Shown here: positions 1-7,458 of the stretch, in pieces
Layout of the letters: each line of letters begins with the position of its first letter
Position numbering within the stretch: position 1 is the stretch's first letter
DNA from: Pseudomonadota bacterium
GTDB taxonomy: Bacteria; Desulfobacterota; Desulfobacteria; Desulfobacterales; RPRI01
DNA: 15,236 nt
Reading direction: 5' to 3'
NCBI GenBank assembly: GCA_018830925.1
Contig: JAHJRK010000556.1
Location: 1-15,236 of the forward strand
Position numbers and translations under genes: made by a program
The notes under the pieces: generated by a model
Database searches by the model: none
Seen by the model: the letters and a program-made list of their open reading frames with translations, nothing else
Told to the model about the DNA's origin: nothing

Positions 1-965
1 ATTATGAATACCTGATGAACCAGCCGGAGGGCGCGTATCGTTTTTCAGGGCTTCCGAAAGTCCTTTCAGAACGTGATTACGATAACGTGTTTGTCTACAA
101 CGGCGATTTTAACTGGGACAATCAGATCGGATTTTTCAGAGAGCAGGGTGTGACCAGATTTATTGGCCGCAACGATTTTGTGAACCCGCGTTTATACGAT
201 CCAACCTGGGGTGTAACCGACGAAGACATGTTCGATCGCGCTTTTGATGAAATCGTCAAACTTGAAAAGAGCGACCGACCCTATTACGCTATATTGCAGA
301 CACTGTCCAATCACGTCCCTTATTCCCTGCCCGATCCGATGCCGGTTGAAAAGGTGATGGTGAACGGCAAGGAGAAGGGGCATCTCACCGCCATGCGTTA
401 TGCCGATTATGCGCTGGGGCAGTTTTTTAAAAAGGTAAAGGACCGGGGCGGTTTTGACGACACTCTTTTCGTGATAACCGGTGATCACGGTTTCGGCGGA
501 GGAGTGCAGATTACAGATATGGATTTATTCCGGTTCCATGTGCCTTTGCTTTTTATCGGAAAGGATATCCAGGCCCGGTTCGGCAAAATCAATACAACCG
601 TAGGCTCACAGGTTGATATCGTGCCCACCGTTATGGGCATGCTGGGCGGGAACTATGTGCACCACTGCTGGGGAAGGGATTTGCTGGCGCTCCCGAAGGG
701 TGATCCCGGCCGCGCTGTGATCAAACCTTCGGGCAATGAACAGATGGTGGCATTCATAGAAGGCGAAACAATTTTAATCAAGGCGCCGGAGACCGAACCC
801 AAATTATTCCGGTATCGGATTCGTCCCATGATGTCTGCCGAACCGATTGATGATCCCCATAAGCTGCAGCAAATGCAAAAGGAGCTGAATGCTTATTTGC
901 AAACTGCAACGCAAGCGCTGATTGAAAATCATGTCGGGCACAACGATGAAATGAGTCAAAAATAA
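1..965 (+). CDS. LTA synthase/sulfatase-family phosphoglycerol-type transferase, 5'-truncated
   Basis: This is the C-terminal part (about 320 residues) of a periplasmic alkaline-phosphatase-superfamily enzyme of the LtaS/sulfatase type. The frame is open to the left window edge, so the Met at base 15 is internal and the N-terminal membrane helices and catalytic Thr lie outside. Visible hallmarks are FVYNGDFNWDNQ (the LtaS-type segment after the nucleophile region), SNHVPY with the conserved His, TGDHG (metal-binding Asp-His) and QVDIVPTVMGMLGG, the usual end of the sulfatase fold. Such enzymes move phosphoglycerol or related head groups from phospholipid onto cell-envelope glycans; in Gram-negatives the acceptor is often periplasmic glucan or is unknown. 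The gene converges on the arn-cluster tail and ends 14 nt from it, so it belongs to another transcription unit. Family assignment is firm; substrate cannot be told. Confidence 0.85.
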   Translation, partial: YEYLMNQPEGAYRFSGLPKVLSERDYDNVFVYNGDFNWDNQIGFFREQGVTRFIGRNDFVNPRLYDPTWGVTDEDMFDRAFDEIVKLEKSDRPYYAILQTLSNHVPYSLPDPMPVEKVMVNGKEKGHLTAMRYADYALGQFFKKVKDRGGFDDTLFVITGDHGFGGGVQITDMDLFRFHVPLLFIGKDIQARFGKINTTVGSQVDIVPTVMGMLGGNYVHHCWGRDLLALPKGDPGRAVIKPSGNEQMVAFIEGETILIKAPETEPKLFRYRIRPMMSAEPIDDPHKLQQMQKELNAYLQTATQALIENHVGHNDEMSQK

Positions 966-980
966 AGCTGTGGGGAGCTT
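965..980 (-). terminator. Weak hairpin between convergent gene ends
   Basis: AAGCT (965-969), loop GTGGGG, AGCTT (976-980) forms a 5-bp stem overlapping the stop codons of both converging genes. Read on the minus strand it is followed by TTATTTTTG, so it could act as a weak intrinsic terminator for the long arn-side transcript. The stem is short and the U-run is interrupted, so this is tentative. Confidence 0.35.
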
Positions 981-2665
981 CAAATGTTCTGAGAAAATAC
1001 TACGCAATTCTCATGTCCTATTTTCCCATAAAAAAGTATATCCATTTTCGCTGCGATATCGTTTGGTAAATAATTAAAATCTTTTCGTTTTGCGATGAAA
1101 TACATATTGGTACGATTCAGTAACAGGTCATCTGCAGTTCTAACGAATTCGGGCTTAACCGGGTATTTCATATTAACCACAAACTTGATATCTTCCGCGT
1201 CAGGGCCGATTTTGTAGAAAGCAATTATGCCCGGTTTGTCTTTTAACAGATTCTCCACTTTTTCGACAAAAGGTCTGGTTAGTTCACGATTGTACATAAA
1301 CGGGTCGATGATTCCTATGCTGAATATAATAAACGCTAAAACCCCGATTGACATAAAACATAAACCACCCTGAGAATGTTCCTTAAATTTACGACTGAAT
1401 TTCACATTGAAAATCAGCAGGACGACCAATAATCCGAGAGTAATCATGTAATTAACAGTTGAAACCGGCACATAATATGTTTTAAGAAAATATAACCCCG
1501 CAGCTCCGATAAAGGTAATAAGAGGAAGCGTCTTACAGATTCGCAGAAATATTTTTCTTACCCCGGCAAGGAATCCTCCTGCCGCTGAATTGATAAACAG
1601 ATAAGAAGCCAGTAAAGAGAGCGCCGGAACGACAGGTAAAACATAACGTGATTTTTTGGTTCCCGGAATTGACATGCCAAAAAGGATAATAACCGTCCAA
1701 AGAGCCAAATGGCCAAGAAATCTGTAATTTATATTTTCACGTTTGATAATTTGTTTAAAGGAGATAACAGTAATAATAATCGCGAGCGGATAACTTGCCG
1801 CATAAGAGGTAAAACCGTTTAACCAGTAAAAAAGGAAGTTTTTTGATCCGCTGTCCATGCGTCCCTCTGCCTGCATATGAATCACTTCTTTTACAAAAGA
1901 ATCTCCTCCCTGTCGATAGGCGGCTAAGAGTAATCCTGTGCTGCAGAGCCCCAGAAGAACCAGACCTGCGGAACCGAAAAGAAGGCATTTCCTGTATTCT
2001 TTTTCCCAGAAATAAAAGCCGCAGGTTATTGCGGTTGGAATAACAAGACCTATAGGGCCGCGAAAACTAAACCCAACGACGAACAGGAATGGAACAAGCC
2101 ATAAACGTTTTAGTTTGCCTGAAAGCAAAGCCGAGTATGATAAGTAGAAGCACAAAACAGTTACCAGACTTGTATATTGGTCCAATGCAATGCTGCGTGA
2201 TTCAATGAAAAAATTATAGGTGAACAACGCGAACAGCACTGCATATATTCCCCGTTCCCGGGTATGCATAGCGCCAATGCGATAAGTAAAGACCAGGATC
2301 AAAGCGGAAGCTACAGCCGTGGGCATTACTGCCGACAATACCGTCACCTTTCCAAACGGCAGGGAAAGCAAATAGATGAGATACGTGGAAGCAGCAGGAT
2401 AGTCCGGATACGGATTCCGGTAGGTAGTCGGAAAAAATGACGGCCCGTAATTGAGCATTTCTTTTGCGAATAATGCAAAACGGGTTTGGAATCCGATAAA
2501 TTCCGGGTTTAAACCGACAGTAAAAACCAGAACACTCAATGCAAATATCAGCAAAGAATCCCTGTTTTTTTTCGATTTTTTACTTGGAAAATCTGACATC
2601 GTCACATTTTTAACAACATCTGATTTAGAAAACATCAACTTGGGGAAGGATATGTCCTGAATCAT
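980..2665 (-). CDS. ArnT/PMT-like (GT39/GT83 type) polytopic glycosyltransferase
   Basis: A 561-residue integral membrane protein with about a dozen hydrophobic segments, laid out like lipid-linked-sugar transferases (ArnT, PMT). The first periplasmic loop reads GFQTRFALFAKEM (residues 58-70), which lines up with PDETRYAEIPREM of the ArnT in this window but has lost the Asp-Glu pair. The second landmark, YFEKP in ArnT, is NPYPDYP (residues 84-90). A later loop keeps an Asp in SIALDQ (near 162), matching AVLDS of ArnT, and RGPIGLVIP matches KGFLAFAVP. It is therefore a divergent relative, likely with another sugar or acceptor. Its ATG overlaps the phosphoesterase stop as ATGA (2665-2662), so the two are probably translationally coupled. 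The roughly 35-residue hydrophilic N-terminus is unusually long; Met23 is an alternative start but has no visible ribosome binding site. Last gene of the minus-strand array. Confidence 0.8.
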   Translation of the reverse strand: MIQDISFPKLMFSKSDVVKNVTMSDFPSKKSKKNRDSLLIFALSVLVFTVGLNPEFIGFQTRFALFAKEMLNYGPSFFPTTYRNPYPDYPAASTYLIYLLSLPFGKVTVLSAVMPTAVASALILVFTYRIGAMHTRERGIYAVLFALFTYNFFIESRSIALDQYTSLVTVLCFYLSYSALLSGKLKRLWLVPFLFVVGFSFRGPIGLVIPTAITCGFYFWEKEYRKCLLFGSAGLVLLGLCSTGLLLAAYRQGGDSFVKEVIHMQAEGRMDSGSKNFLFYWLNGFTSYAASYPLAIIITVISFKQIIKRENINYRFLGHLALWTVIILFGMSIPGTKKSRYVLPVVPALSLLASYLFINSAAGGFLAGVRKIFLRICKTLPLITFIGAAGLYFLKTYYVPVSTVNYMITLGLLVVLLIFNVKFSRKFKEHSQGGLCFMSIGVLAFIIFSIGIIDPFMYNRELTRPFVEKVENLLKDKPGIIAFYKIGPDAEDIKFVVNMKYPVKPEFVRTADDLLLNRTNMYFIAKRKDFNYLPNDIAAKMDILFYGKIGHENCVVFSQNI

Positions 2666-3858
2666 CCTTTCTCTGCAAAATCACCGGATTCAGAACCCGC
2701 ACATGAGTTTTTCGTGATTGAAAACCGATCAAAAAGCAGATTATTCGCATCATAGGCTTCACATGAAAGGGTTCTTCCGTTCACCTTAATCAGAGTATAG
2801 TGTAAATCGGCTTTGCTTATCTCAACAAACCAGCCCGGTACTAAGTCATTGGGAGGGGCGCCGGCCCGGCCGCAGGCTATTTCGCAACGGCCCTGATTTG
2901 CACAGCTGCCATACTCTGCGACAGGCGCCGTTGAGCTTATATTGCGGTTTATCGGCTTGCTTCTTTCGTAGCAATGATTATGTCCGTTAAATATCATGTC
3001 AACGCCGTAATCATCGAAGGCTTTCCACCAGGTGTTCAGGAACGGATCCATTTGGCCTGCATCTTCGGTGGTTGTAAAAAAAGGCTGATGAAAAGAGATA
3101 AATTTCCAGGTCCGGGTCGTATTCTTCAGTGTATTAACCAGCCAGTTCAATTGTGTTGCACTGTTTGCGTCGAAACTGTTCAGACAGATGAACAGCGCAT
3201 TGCCATAATTAAATGAATAATACAATTTGGAATTCGAAGGATTTAACGGCATAATAAAATTGTTGATATACTTTGCTTCCCCATTATTTTTGAGTTCGCA
3301 ATTCCCTATAGTATAATATACCAACTTATTTTCCAGAAAACTTTTGCCGTAATCAAACCAGTCGTCCCAATCAGAATTATTCGAACCGCTGGATACCGCG
3401 TCGCCCGTAAAAAGCACCATATCCACATCTCTGGTATTGGCTGCATCGCTTGTCTTCTTCCAGTCGGCCGGAAAACTGCGCGAATCGCCAAAGGCTATGA
3501 ATGAATAATTATTGGTTGTACCCGGCGATGCGGTTTTAAATGTTTTTACCGCTGTCCATGTTTGGGAGTGCGAATCATATATCTTGTAGTACATTACGGT
3601 ATTGGCTGCAGGCGATGAAAATACAAAATCAAACAGATTATCAGTATAACCGGACCTTATTATTCCTGCAGATTCATCCTTTTCACAAACTGACGTATAT
3701 CCCCACCGTATTCTATCAGCAGTGCCTTTACTTTGCCATGTTATAGTTAACCCGTTTAAAGGATCAGAGCTGCTTCCAAAGCGTATGTGCTTTATGGATT
3801 GCGCATCTGTTGAGCAGGAGAACACGGCTAATATAAGAACAAATAAATATTTTTTCAT
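2662..3858 (-). CDS. Secreted metallophosphoesterase (purple-acid-phosphatase-like) with GNCE motif
   Basis: A 398-residue exported calcineurin-like phosphoesterase. An ATG at 3858 is chosen over the in-frame TTG at 3873 because GCAGG lies 8 nt upstream and MKKYLFVLILAVFSCS is a clean signal peptide; Cys15 could be lipidated, though Phe at -2 is not a classical lipobox. Residues about 25-110 look like the beta-sandwich domain that precedes PAP catalytic domains. Metal motifs follow in order: GDSR (124-127), GDAVSSG (152-158), GNCE (185-188), SFHQP (His257) and GHNHCYER (292-299). The usual GNH[E/D] His, a catalytic residue in this superfamily, is Cys187 (codon TGC). The Tyr of true purple phosphatases (GDxxY) is also missing. 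It sits 30 nt after ugd and overlaps the following transferase by ATGA. A periplasmic or outer-membrane role on a phosphorylated lipid or glycan is inference; the substrate is unknown. Confidence 0.85.
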   Translation of the reverse strand: MKKYLFVLILAVFSCSTDAQSIKHIRFGSSSDPLNGLTITWQSKGTADRIRWGYTSVCEKDESAGIIRSGYTDNLFDFVFSSPAANTVMYYKIYDSHSQTWTAVKTFKTASPGTTNNYSFIAFGDSRSFPADWKKTSDAANTRDVDMVLFTGDAVSSGSNNSDWDDWFDYGKSFLENKLVYYTIGNCELKNNGEAKYINNFIMPLNPSNSKLYYSFNYGNALFICLNSFDANSATQLNWLVNTLKNTTRTWKFISFHQPFFTTTEDAGQMDPFLNTWWKAFDDYGVDMIFNGHNHCYERSKPINRNISSTAPVAEYGSCANQGRCEIACGRAGAPPNDLVPGWFVEISKADLHYTLIKVNGRTLSCEAYDANNLLFDRFSITKNSCAGSESGDFAEKG

Positions 3859-3888
3859 TATATTTGCCTGCAAAGAAAATAAAAAAGA

Positions 3889-5184
3889 TTATCTTCCGAT
3901 TCCAAGATATGTGAAACCTAATTCTTTCAGCTCAATCGGGTCGTATATATTTCTTCCATCAATGATGACAAGCTTTTTCAACAGCTCTTTTACAACCCGC
4001 ATGTCAGGATTTCTGAACTCATCCCACTCAGTGACAACAATAAGAGCATCGCAGCCCCGGATCGTTTCATAAGGATCTTTAAAAAATCTGACACTTTTTA
4101 ACACTTTGCTGGCATTATTTATTGCAACAGGGTCAAAAGCATGAATTATTGCGCCCATCTTTTGAAGATCGTTTATTATCTTCAGCGAAGGAGCCTCCCT
4201 GATATCATCCGTTTTGGGCTTGAAGGAAAGGCCCCATATTGCTATTGTGCTTCCATCAATCGGCATAACGGATTTGAGTTTTTCAACCGCAACAGTTTTC
4301 TGCTTTTCGTTTATCCGGTGAACGGATTCAAAAAGATCCGAATCACAACCAAATTTCTTTAAAGTTGATATCAGCGCCTTAACATCCTTTGGGAAGCAGC
4401 TTCCTCCATATCCGACACCGGCATGCAGAAAGCGCGGACCGATTCTGCCGTCGAGACCAAGCCCTCTTGAAACAGCTTTTATGTCAGCGCCAGTTTTATC
4501 ACATAGAAATGATAACTGATTCATGAAGCTTATCCTTGTTGCAAGCATCGCGTTTCCGGCATATTTTATTATTTCCGCGCTTTTTATGTCTGTCAGCATT
4601 ATAGGTCTTCCGGTTCTTGCGACAGAGCGGTATAAAGAAATCATTATTTTTTCAGCTTTTTTGCTGTCTGTTCCTATAATAATTCTGTCCGGATTTTCAA
4701 AATCTTTAACAGCAGCGCCTTCTCTTAAAAATTCAGGATTTGAAACCACATCAAAATCAATTTCTTTTCTCTGATTTGCCTTTATTATATTTCTTACAAG
4801 GTCTGCGGTTCCGACAGGAACTGTACTTTTATTTACAACTACCTTGTACCTGTTCATAAACTTACCGATCTGCATAGCAACATTTTCTACGGCCGTAAGA
4901 TCTGCTTCCTGCAAATGATTTGATGGCGTTCCCACACAGTTTAAAATAATATCGGATTCCCTGACAGCTTTTTTGATATCAGATGTAAAAACAAGTCGTC
5001 CTGCCTTAAGATTCCGTTTAAATATTTCTTCAAGCCCCGGTTCATATATTGCAAGCTCTCCTCCGGCCAGTGCATCTAATTTTGCTTCATCAATATCAAA
5101 GCAAATTACCTTATTGCCAAGATTCGCAAAACCGGTTCCTGTGACAAGGCCAACATAACCGGTTCCGGCTACAGTAAGATTCAT
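3889..5184 (-). CDS. ugd: UDP-glucose 6-dehydrogenase
   Basis: A 431-residue cytoplasmic enzyme that oxidises UDP-glucose twice with NAD+ to UDP-glucuronate, the entry substrate for ArnA. Seen: N-terminal Rossmann motif GTGYVGLVTG (7-16), CVGTPS (83-88), NPEFLREGAAVKDF (149-162), IIKYAGNAM with the conserved Lys207, the catalytic Cys263 in GYGGSCFPKDVKAL, and C-terminal IWGLSFKPKTDDIREAPS followed by DGRNIYDP. Length is normal for the short bacterial Ugd/TuaD type. The start has a strong ribosome binding site (AGAGGTGATCAG before ATG). It lies 48 nt after the sensor kinase with no obvious promoter in between, and 30 nt before the phosphoesterase, so cotranscription is likely. The gene is distinctly more AT-rich than arnB and arnD (for example 22 of 60 G+C in 4561-4620). 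Its presence beside arnA means the cluster makes its own precursor. Confidence 0.97.
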   Translation of the reverse strand: MNLTVAGTGYVGLVTGTGFANLGNKVICFDIDEAKLDALAGGELAIYEPGLEEIFKRNLKAGRLVFTSDIKKAVRESDIILNCVGTPSNHLQEADLTAVENVAMQIGKFMNRYKVVVNKSTVPVGTADLVRNIIKANQRKEIDFDVVSNPEFLREGAAVKDFENPDRIIIGTDSKKAEKIMISLYRSVARTGRPIMLTDIKSAEIIKYAGNAMLATRISFMNQLSFLCDKTGADIKAVSRGLGLDGRIGPRFLHAGVGYGGSCFPKDVKALISTLKKFGCDSDLFESVHRINEKQKTVAVEKLKSVMPIDGSTIAIWGLSFKPKTDDIREAPSLKIINDLQKMGAIIHAFDPVAINNASKVLKSVRFFKDPYETIRGCDALIVVTEWDEFRNPDMRVVKELLKKLVIIDGRNIYDPIELKELGFTYLGIGR

Positions 5185-5232
5185 CTGATCACCTCTTTCA
5201 TAGGTTTAAAGCATTGGCTCTTCTCCAGCTTC

Positions 5233-6645
5233 TCATGCTAAGACTGTATCCCGGCTCAAAGGCAAAGAGACCGTTACCCGTGTCCAAGTCTCTTGTTTGC
5301 TCTCAAAACTTATCTTCCCATTGTGAAGCTCGACGATTCTTTTCACGATAGCCAGGCCCAAGCCGGAACCGCCATTCTGGATCGATCTGGACTTTTCGAC
5401 CCGATAGAATTGATCATACACCCTGGGGATTTCTGCCTCGGCAACGCCGGGGCCTGTGTTGGCGATGGTTACCGTCAGTTCGGCAGCGGACTGGTCGCCC
5501 GTCAATTCAATCTGTCCACCATCAAAGTTATACTTGATGGCATTATCCAGAATATTTGAAAAGGCGCGGTGCAGTTTTTCTCTGTCTCCCTGAGTAACAA
5601 GCCGCATGGGAAGGCGGATGTCCATTTTGATGTTTTGAGCATCCGCCAGAAATTTATATTCCCCTGCCAGGGATGATAACAGCTCAGTGACTTGAACCGG
5701 CTTTGGATCGATGCCGGTCAGCGTTTCCAGGGATGACAGATTCAACAGATCTTTTACCAATCGCTCCATGCGTAATACCTGATTGTTTAATCGCAGAAGG
5801 TTATCCCTCACAAAGGGTGGCAAATTTTTACCGTCAGAGGTGCAAATTTCATCGACAGTCAGCCGCATGGTGGTGAGCGGCGTTTTCAATTCATGAGACG
5901 TATCGAAGAGAAAATCCCTCTGCTTCACAAAAGAACATTGCAGCCGGTCCAGCATCCGGTTGATGGTCCTCGCGAGATCGCTGAATTCATCCCTTCCATC
6001 TCCATGGGGTATCCGCTGGCCAAGATTCTTTTCACTGATATCTTGAGCCAAATCTTTCATTCGACCAATCGGCTGCAAGATCTTACCGGCCATGAAACGG
6101 CTGATGACAATCAACGCCAGGGTGGAAAAAATAAGCCCGGCTGCAATGCCGAAAACCAGTTCCCATATTTCATCTTCCAGTTTTTCCATGGTCCGGGCAA
6201 TCTTTACAACTAACGACCGGCCGTCCAACTCAATCGGAACGCTCCTGATCCGAAAGGTTGATTTCTGGCTTCTGTCCCGATCCGGTTTGATTTGCCCGCG
6301 TGAAATGACGGCCCTGGCAATAGTACGGGAATGTGGCTTTACCGGAGGAAGCTTTACCCGTTTTGCAAGGTCGGACTGGTAGAGAATCTTATTAGTGCCT
6401 TGCTCATAAATCTCGATCCAATAAGCATGCACCATATTATCAACAGTTTCGAGAGATGCTGCTTCCGATGTGCTTTGTCTTTTCAAGATCATTGAGGCTG
6501 TTCTGTACGCCTCCTCTTTCAGTACGGTATCCAGAAGTTTGAAAGGTTGCTCCAGCAATTCATAAAACACAACAACGGAAAACAATAAGCTGGAAACCAA
6601 GCCGGCCCCGACAATAAAGAGTGTGATCTTTGTTTTGACGGTCAT
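5233..6645 (-). CDS. Membrane sensor histidine kinase of the arn-cluster two-component system
   Basis: A 470-residue two-pass sensor kinase. TM1 is about residues 7-29, a periplasmic sensing domain of roughly 130 residues follows, and TM2 is about 162-184. A HAMP linker (about 185-240) leads to HisKA with the phosphoacceptor His251 in DTSHELKTPLTTMR and an ATPase domain: N box NILDNAIKYN (364-373), G1 ANTGPGV (395-401) and G2 GGSGLGLAIV (425-434). The G1 box has Asn396 where Asp is usual, as in the CusS-like heavy-metal sensor branch, which also has the FYRVEKSR-type F box seen here. ExxE pairs (EKLE, EIWE) just before TM2 recall the Fe/Al-binding ExxE of PmrB but are common in this linker helix, so the signal cannot be assigned. 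Its ATG overlaps the regulator stop as ATGA (6645-6642). Position after arnBCADT suggests a PmrB/PhoQ-like job. Confidence 0.93.
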   Translation of the reverse strand: MTVKTKITLFIVGAGLVSSLLFSVVVFYELLEQPFKLLDTVLKEEAYRTASMILKRQSTSEAASLETVDNMVHAYWIEIYEQGTNKILYQSDLAKRVKLPPVKPHSRTIARAVISRGQIKPDRDRSQKSTFRIRSVPIELDGRSLVVKIARTMEKLEDEIWELVFGIAAGLIFSTLALIVISRFMAGKILQPIGRMKDLAQDISEKNLGQRIPHGDGRDEFSDLARTINRMLDRLQCSFVKQRDFLFDTSHELKTPLTTMRLTVDEICTSDGKNLPPFVRDNLLRLNNQVLRMERLVKDLLNLSSLETLTGIDPKPVQVTELLSSLAGEYKFLADAQNIKMDIRLPMRLVTQGDREKLHRAFSNILDNAIKYNFDGGQIELTGDQSAAELTVTIANTGPGVAEAEIPRVYDQFYRVEKSRSIQNGGSGLGLAIVKRIVELHNGKISFESKQETWTRVTVSLPLSRDTVLA

Positions 6646-7325
6646 TGTTCAGTGTCTCCGATGATATACCCAACGCCGCGGATGGTTCGGACAATATTGA
6701 CTTGGCCTGAATCACCGATTTTTTGGCGAAGATTTTTGATATGAACATCCATGAAATTGGACATGCTGAAGGGATCGAAATCATCTCCCCATACATGTTC
6801 GGCCAGGCTGAAACGGGACACGGCCCTGTTTTTATTGTGCAGGAGAAACTCAAGGATGGAAAACTCTCTGGGGGTCAGTTCGACCGGTTTTCCGCCCCTG
6901 GTTACCTTGCGGCTAACAGTGTCAAGCTCAAGGTCCTGAACCTGCAAAGCGGATTCACACTGGCCTCCGGATCTCCTGAGCAAAGCACGCACGCGAGCCA
7001 ACAACTCATCCGAGGAAAACGGTTTGGCCAGGTAGTCATCCGCACCGAGGTCGAGGCCCCTCACCCTGTTTGCCACATCACCCTTTGCGGTGAGCATGAG
7101 CACGGGAGTATTGATCCCGGCTTTTCGCGCGTCTTCCAAAACGGTCAACCCGTCGATTTTTGGCATCATGATATCGAGAACAATCAAATCGAAAGGCGTT
7201 TCGAATAATTTGTCTAATGCCTTTTCGCCATCTACTGCTGTCTCTACGATGTAACGCTGGCTTGTTAAAATTTGCTGCAATTGTTCCAGCAGCGAGTAAT
7301 CATCATCTGCGATCAAAATTCTCAC
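6642..7325 (-). CDS. OmpR/PhoB-family response regulator (PmrA/PhoP-like by context)
   Basis: A 227-residue DNA-binding response regulator. The receiver domain (1-120) has the acidic cluster DDD (7-9), phospho-acceptor Asp51 in LIVLDIMMPKIDG, Thr79 and Lys101 in the switch positions (LMLTAKGD, YLAKPF). The C-terminal winged helix (about 128-227) carries LTPREFSILEFLL and ends with VRTIRGVGYII, typical of OmpR-type regulators that bind direct repeats spaced about 11 bp. The start is GTG at 7325, with GGGAG 9 nt upstream; the nearby ATG is out of frame and stops after three codons. The kinase follows with ATGA overlap. A direct repeat of the right geometry precedes arnB, so autoregulated control of the arn genes is a reasonable inference. 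Orthology to PmrA as opposed to PhoP or CusR cannot be decided by eye. Confidence 0.95.
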   Translation of the reverse strand: MRILIADDDYSLLEQLQQILTSQRYIVETAVDGEKALDKLFETPFDLIVLDIMMPKIDGLTVLEDARKAGINTPVLMLTAKGDVANRVRGLDLGADDYLAKPFSSDELLARVRALLRRSGGQCESALQVQDLELDTVSRKVTRGGKPVELTPREFSILEFLLHNKNRAVSRFSLAEHVWGDDFDPFSMSNFMDVHIKNLRQKIGDSGQVNIVRTIRGVGYIIGDTEQ

Positions 7326-7355
7326 AACCGCATGCTCCCAAAAATTGTTTTTCGC

Positions 7356-7452
7356 CTGTTTGCCTGTAAAGGCTATATTTCCTGTATATCACCAATGATT
7401 GTGATTGTCATGATATATTACCTTGAAATAACATCAATAAACCGGCAAACAG
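7356..7452. repeat. 9-bp inverted repeat bracketing the arnT-regulator gap
   Basis: CTGTTTGCC (7356-7364) and GGCAAACAG (7444-7452) are perfect inverted copies separated by 79 nt and enclose the putative regulator promoter. They could be coincidental, looped operator sites, or a long-range RNA stem. Confidence 0.35.
7383..7411 (-). promoter_or_regulatory. Possible sigma-70 promoter for the two-component genes
   Basis: Read on the minus strand, ATGACA (7411-7406) and TATACA (7388-7383) are separated by 17 nt, a fair -35/-10 pair about 55 nt before the GTG start of the response regulator. It lies in the 133-nt gap after arnT, the largest gap inside the minus-strand array. A short dyad (ATCAC/GTGAT) sits in the spacer. 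This would give basal sensor/regulator expression independent of the arnB promoter. It is a consensus match only. Confidence 0.4.
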
Positions 7453-7458
7453 CGATGT

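Noticed and set aside
153..164. ExxE iron-binding motif of PmrB in the sensor kinase (residue numbers 153-161 of the protein, not bases)
   Set aside because: EKLE and EIWE are present next to TM2, but acidic amphipathic helices are common there in many kinases, so ligand assignment is not supported.
3859..3873. TTG start five codons upstream for the phosphoesterase
   Set aside because: The TTG overlaps the likely ribosome binding site of the ATG at 3858, which begins a standard signal peptide.
6723..7208. 161-codon plus-strand open frame
   Set aside because: Antisense shadow of the response regulator, which has complete receiver and winged-helix domains.
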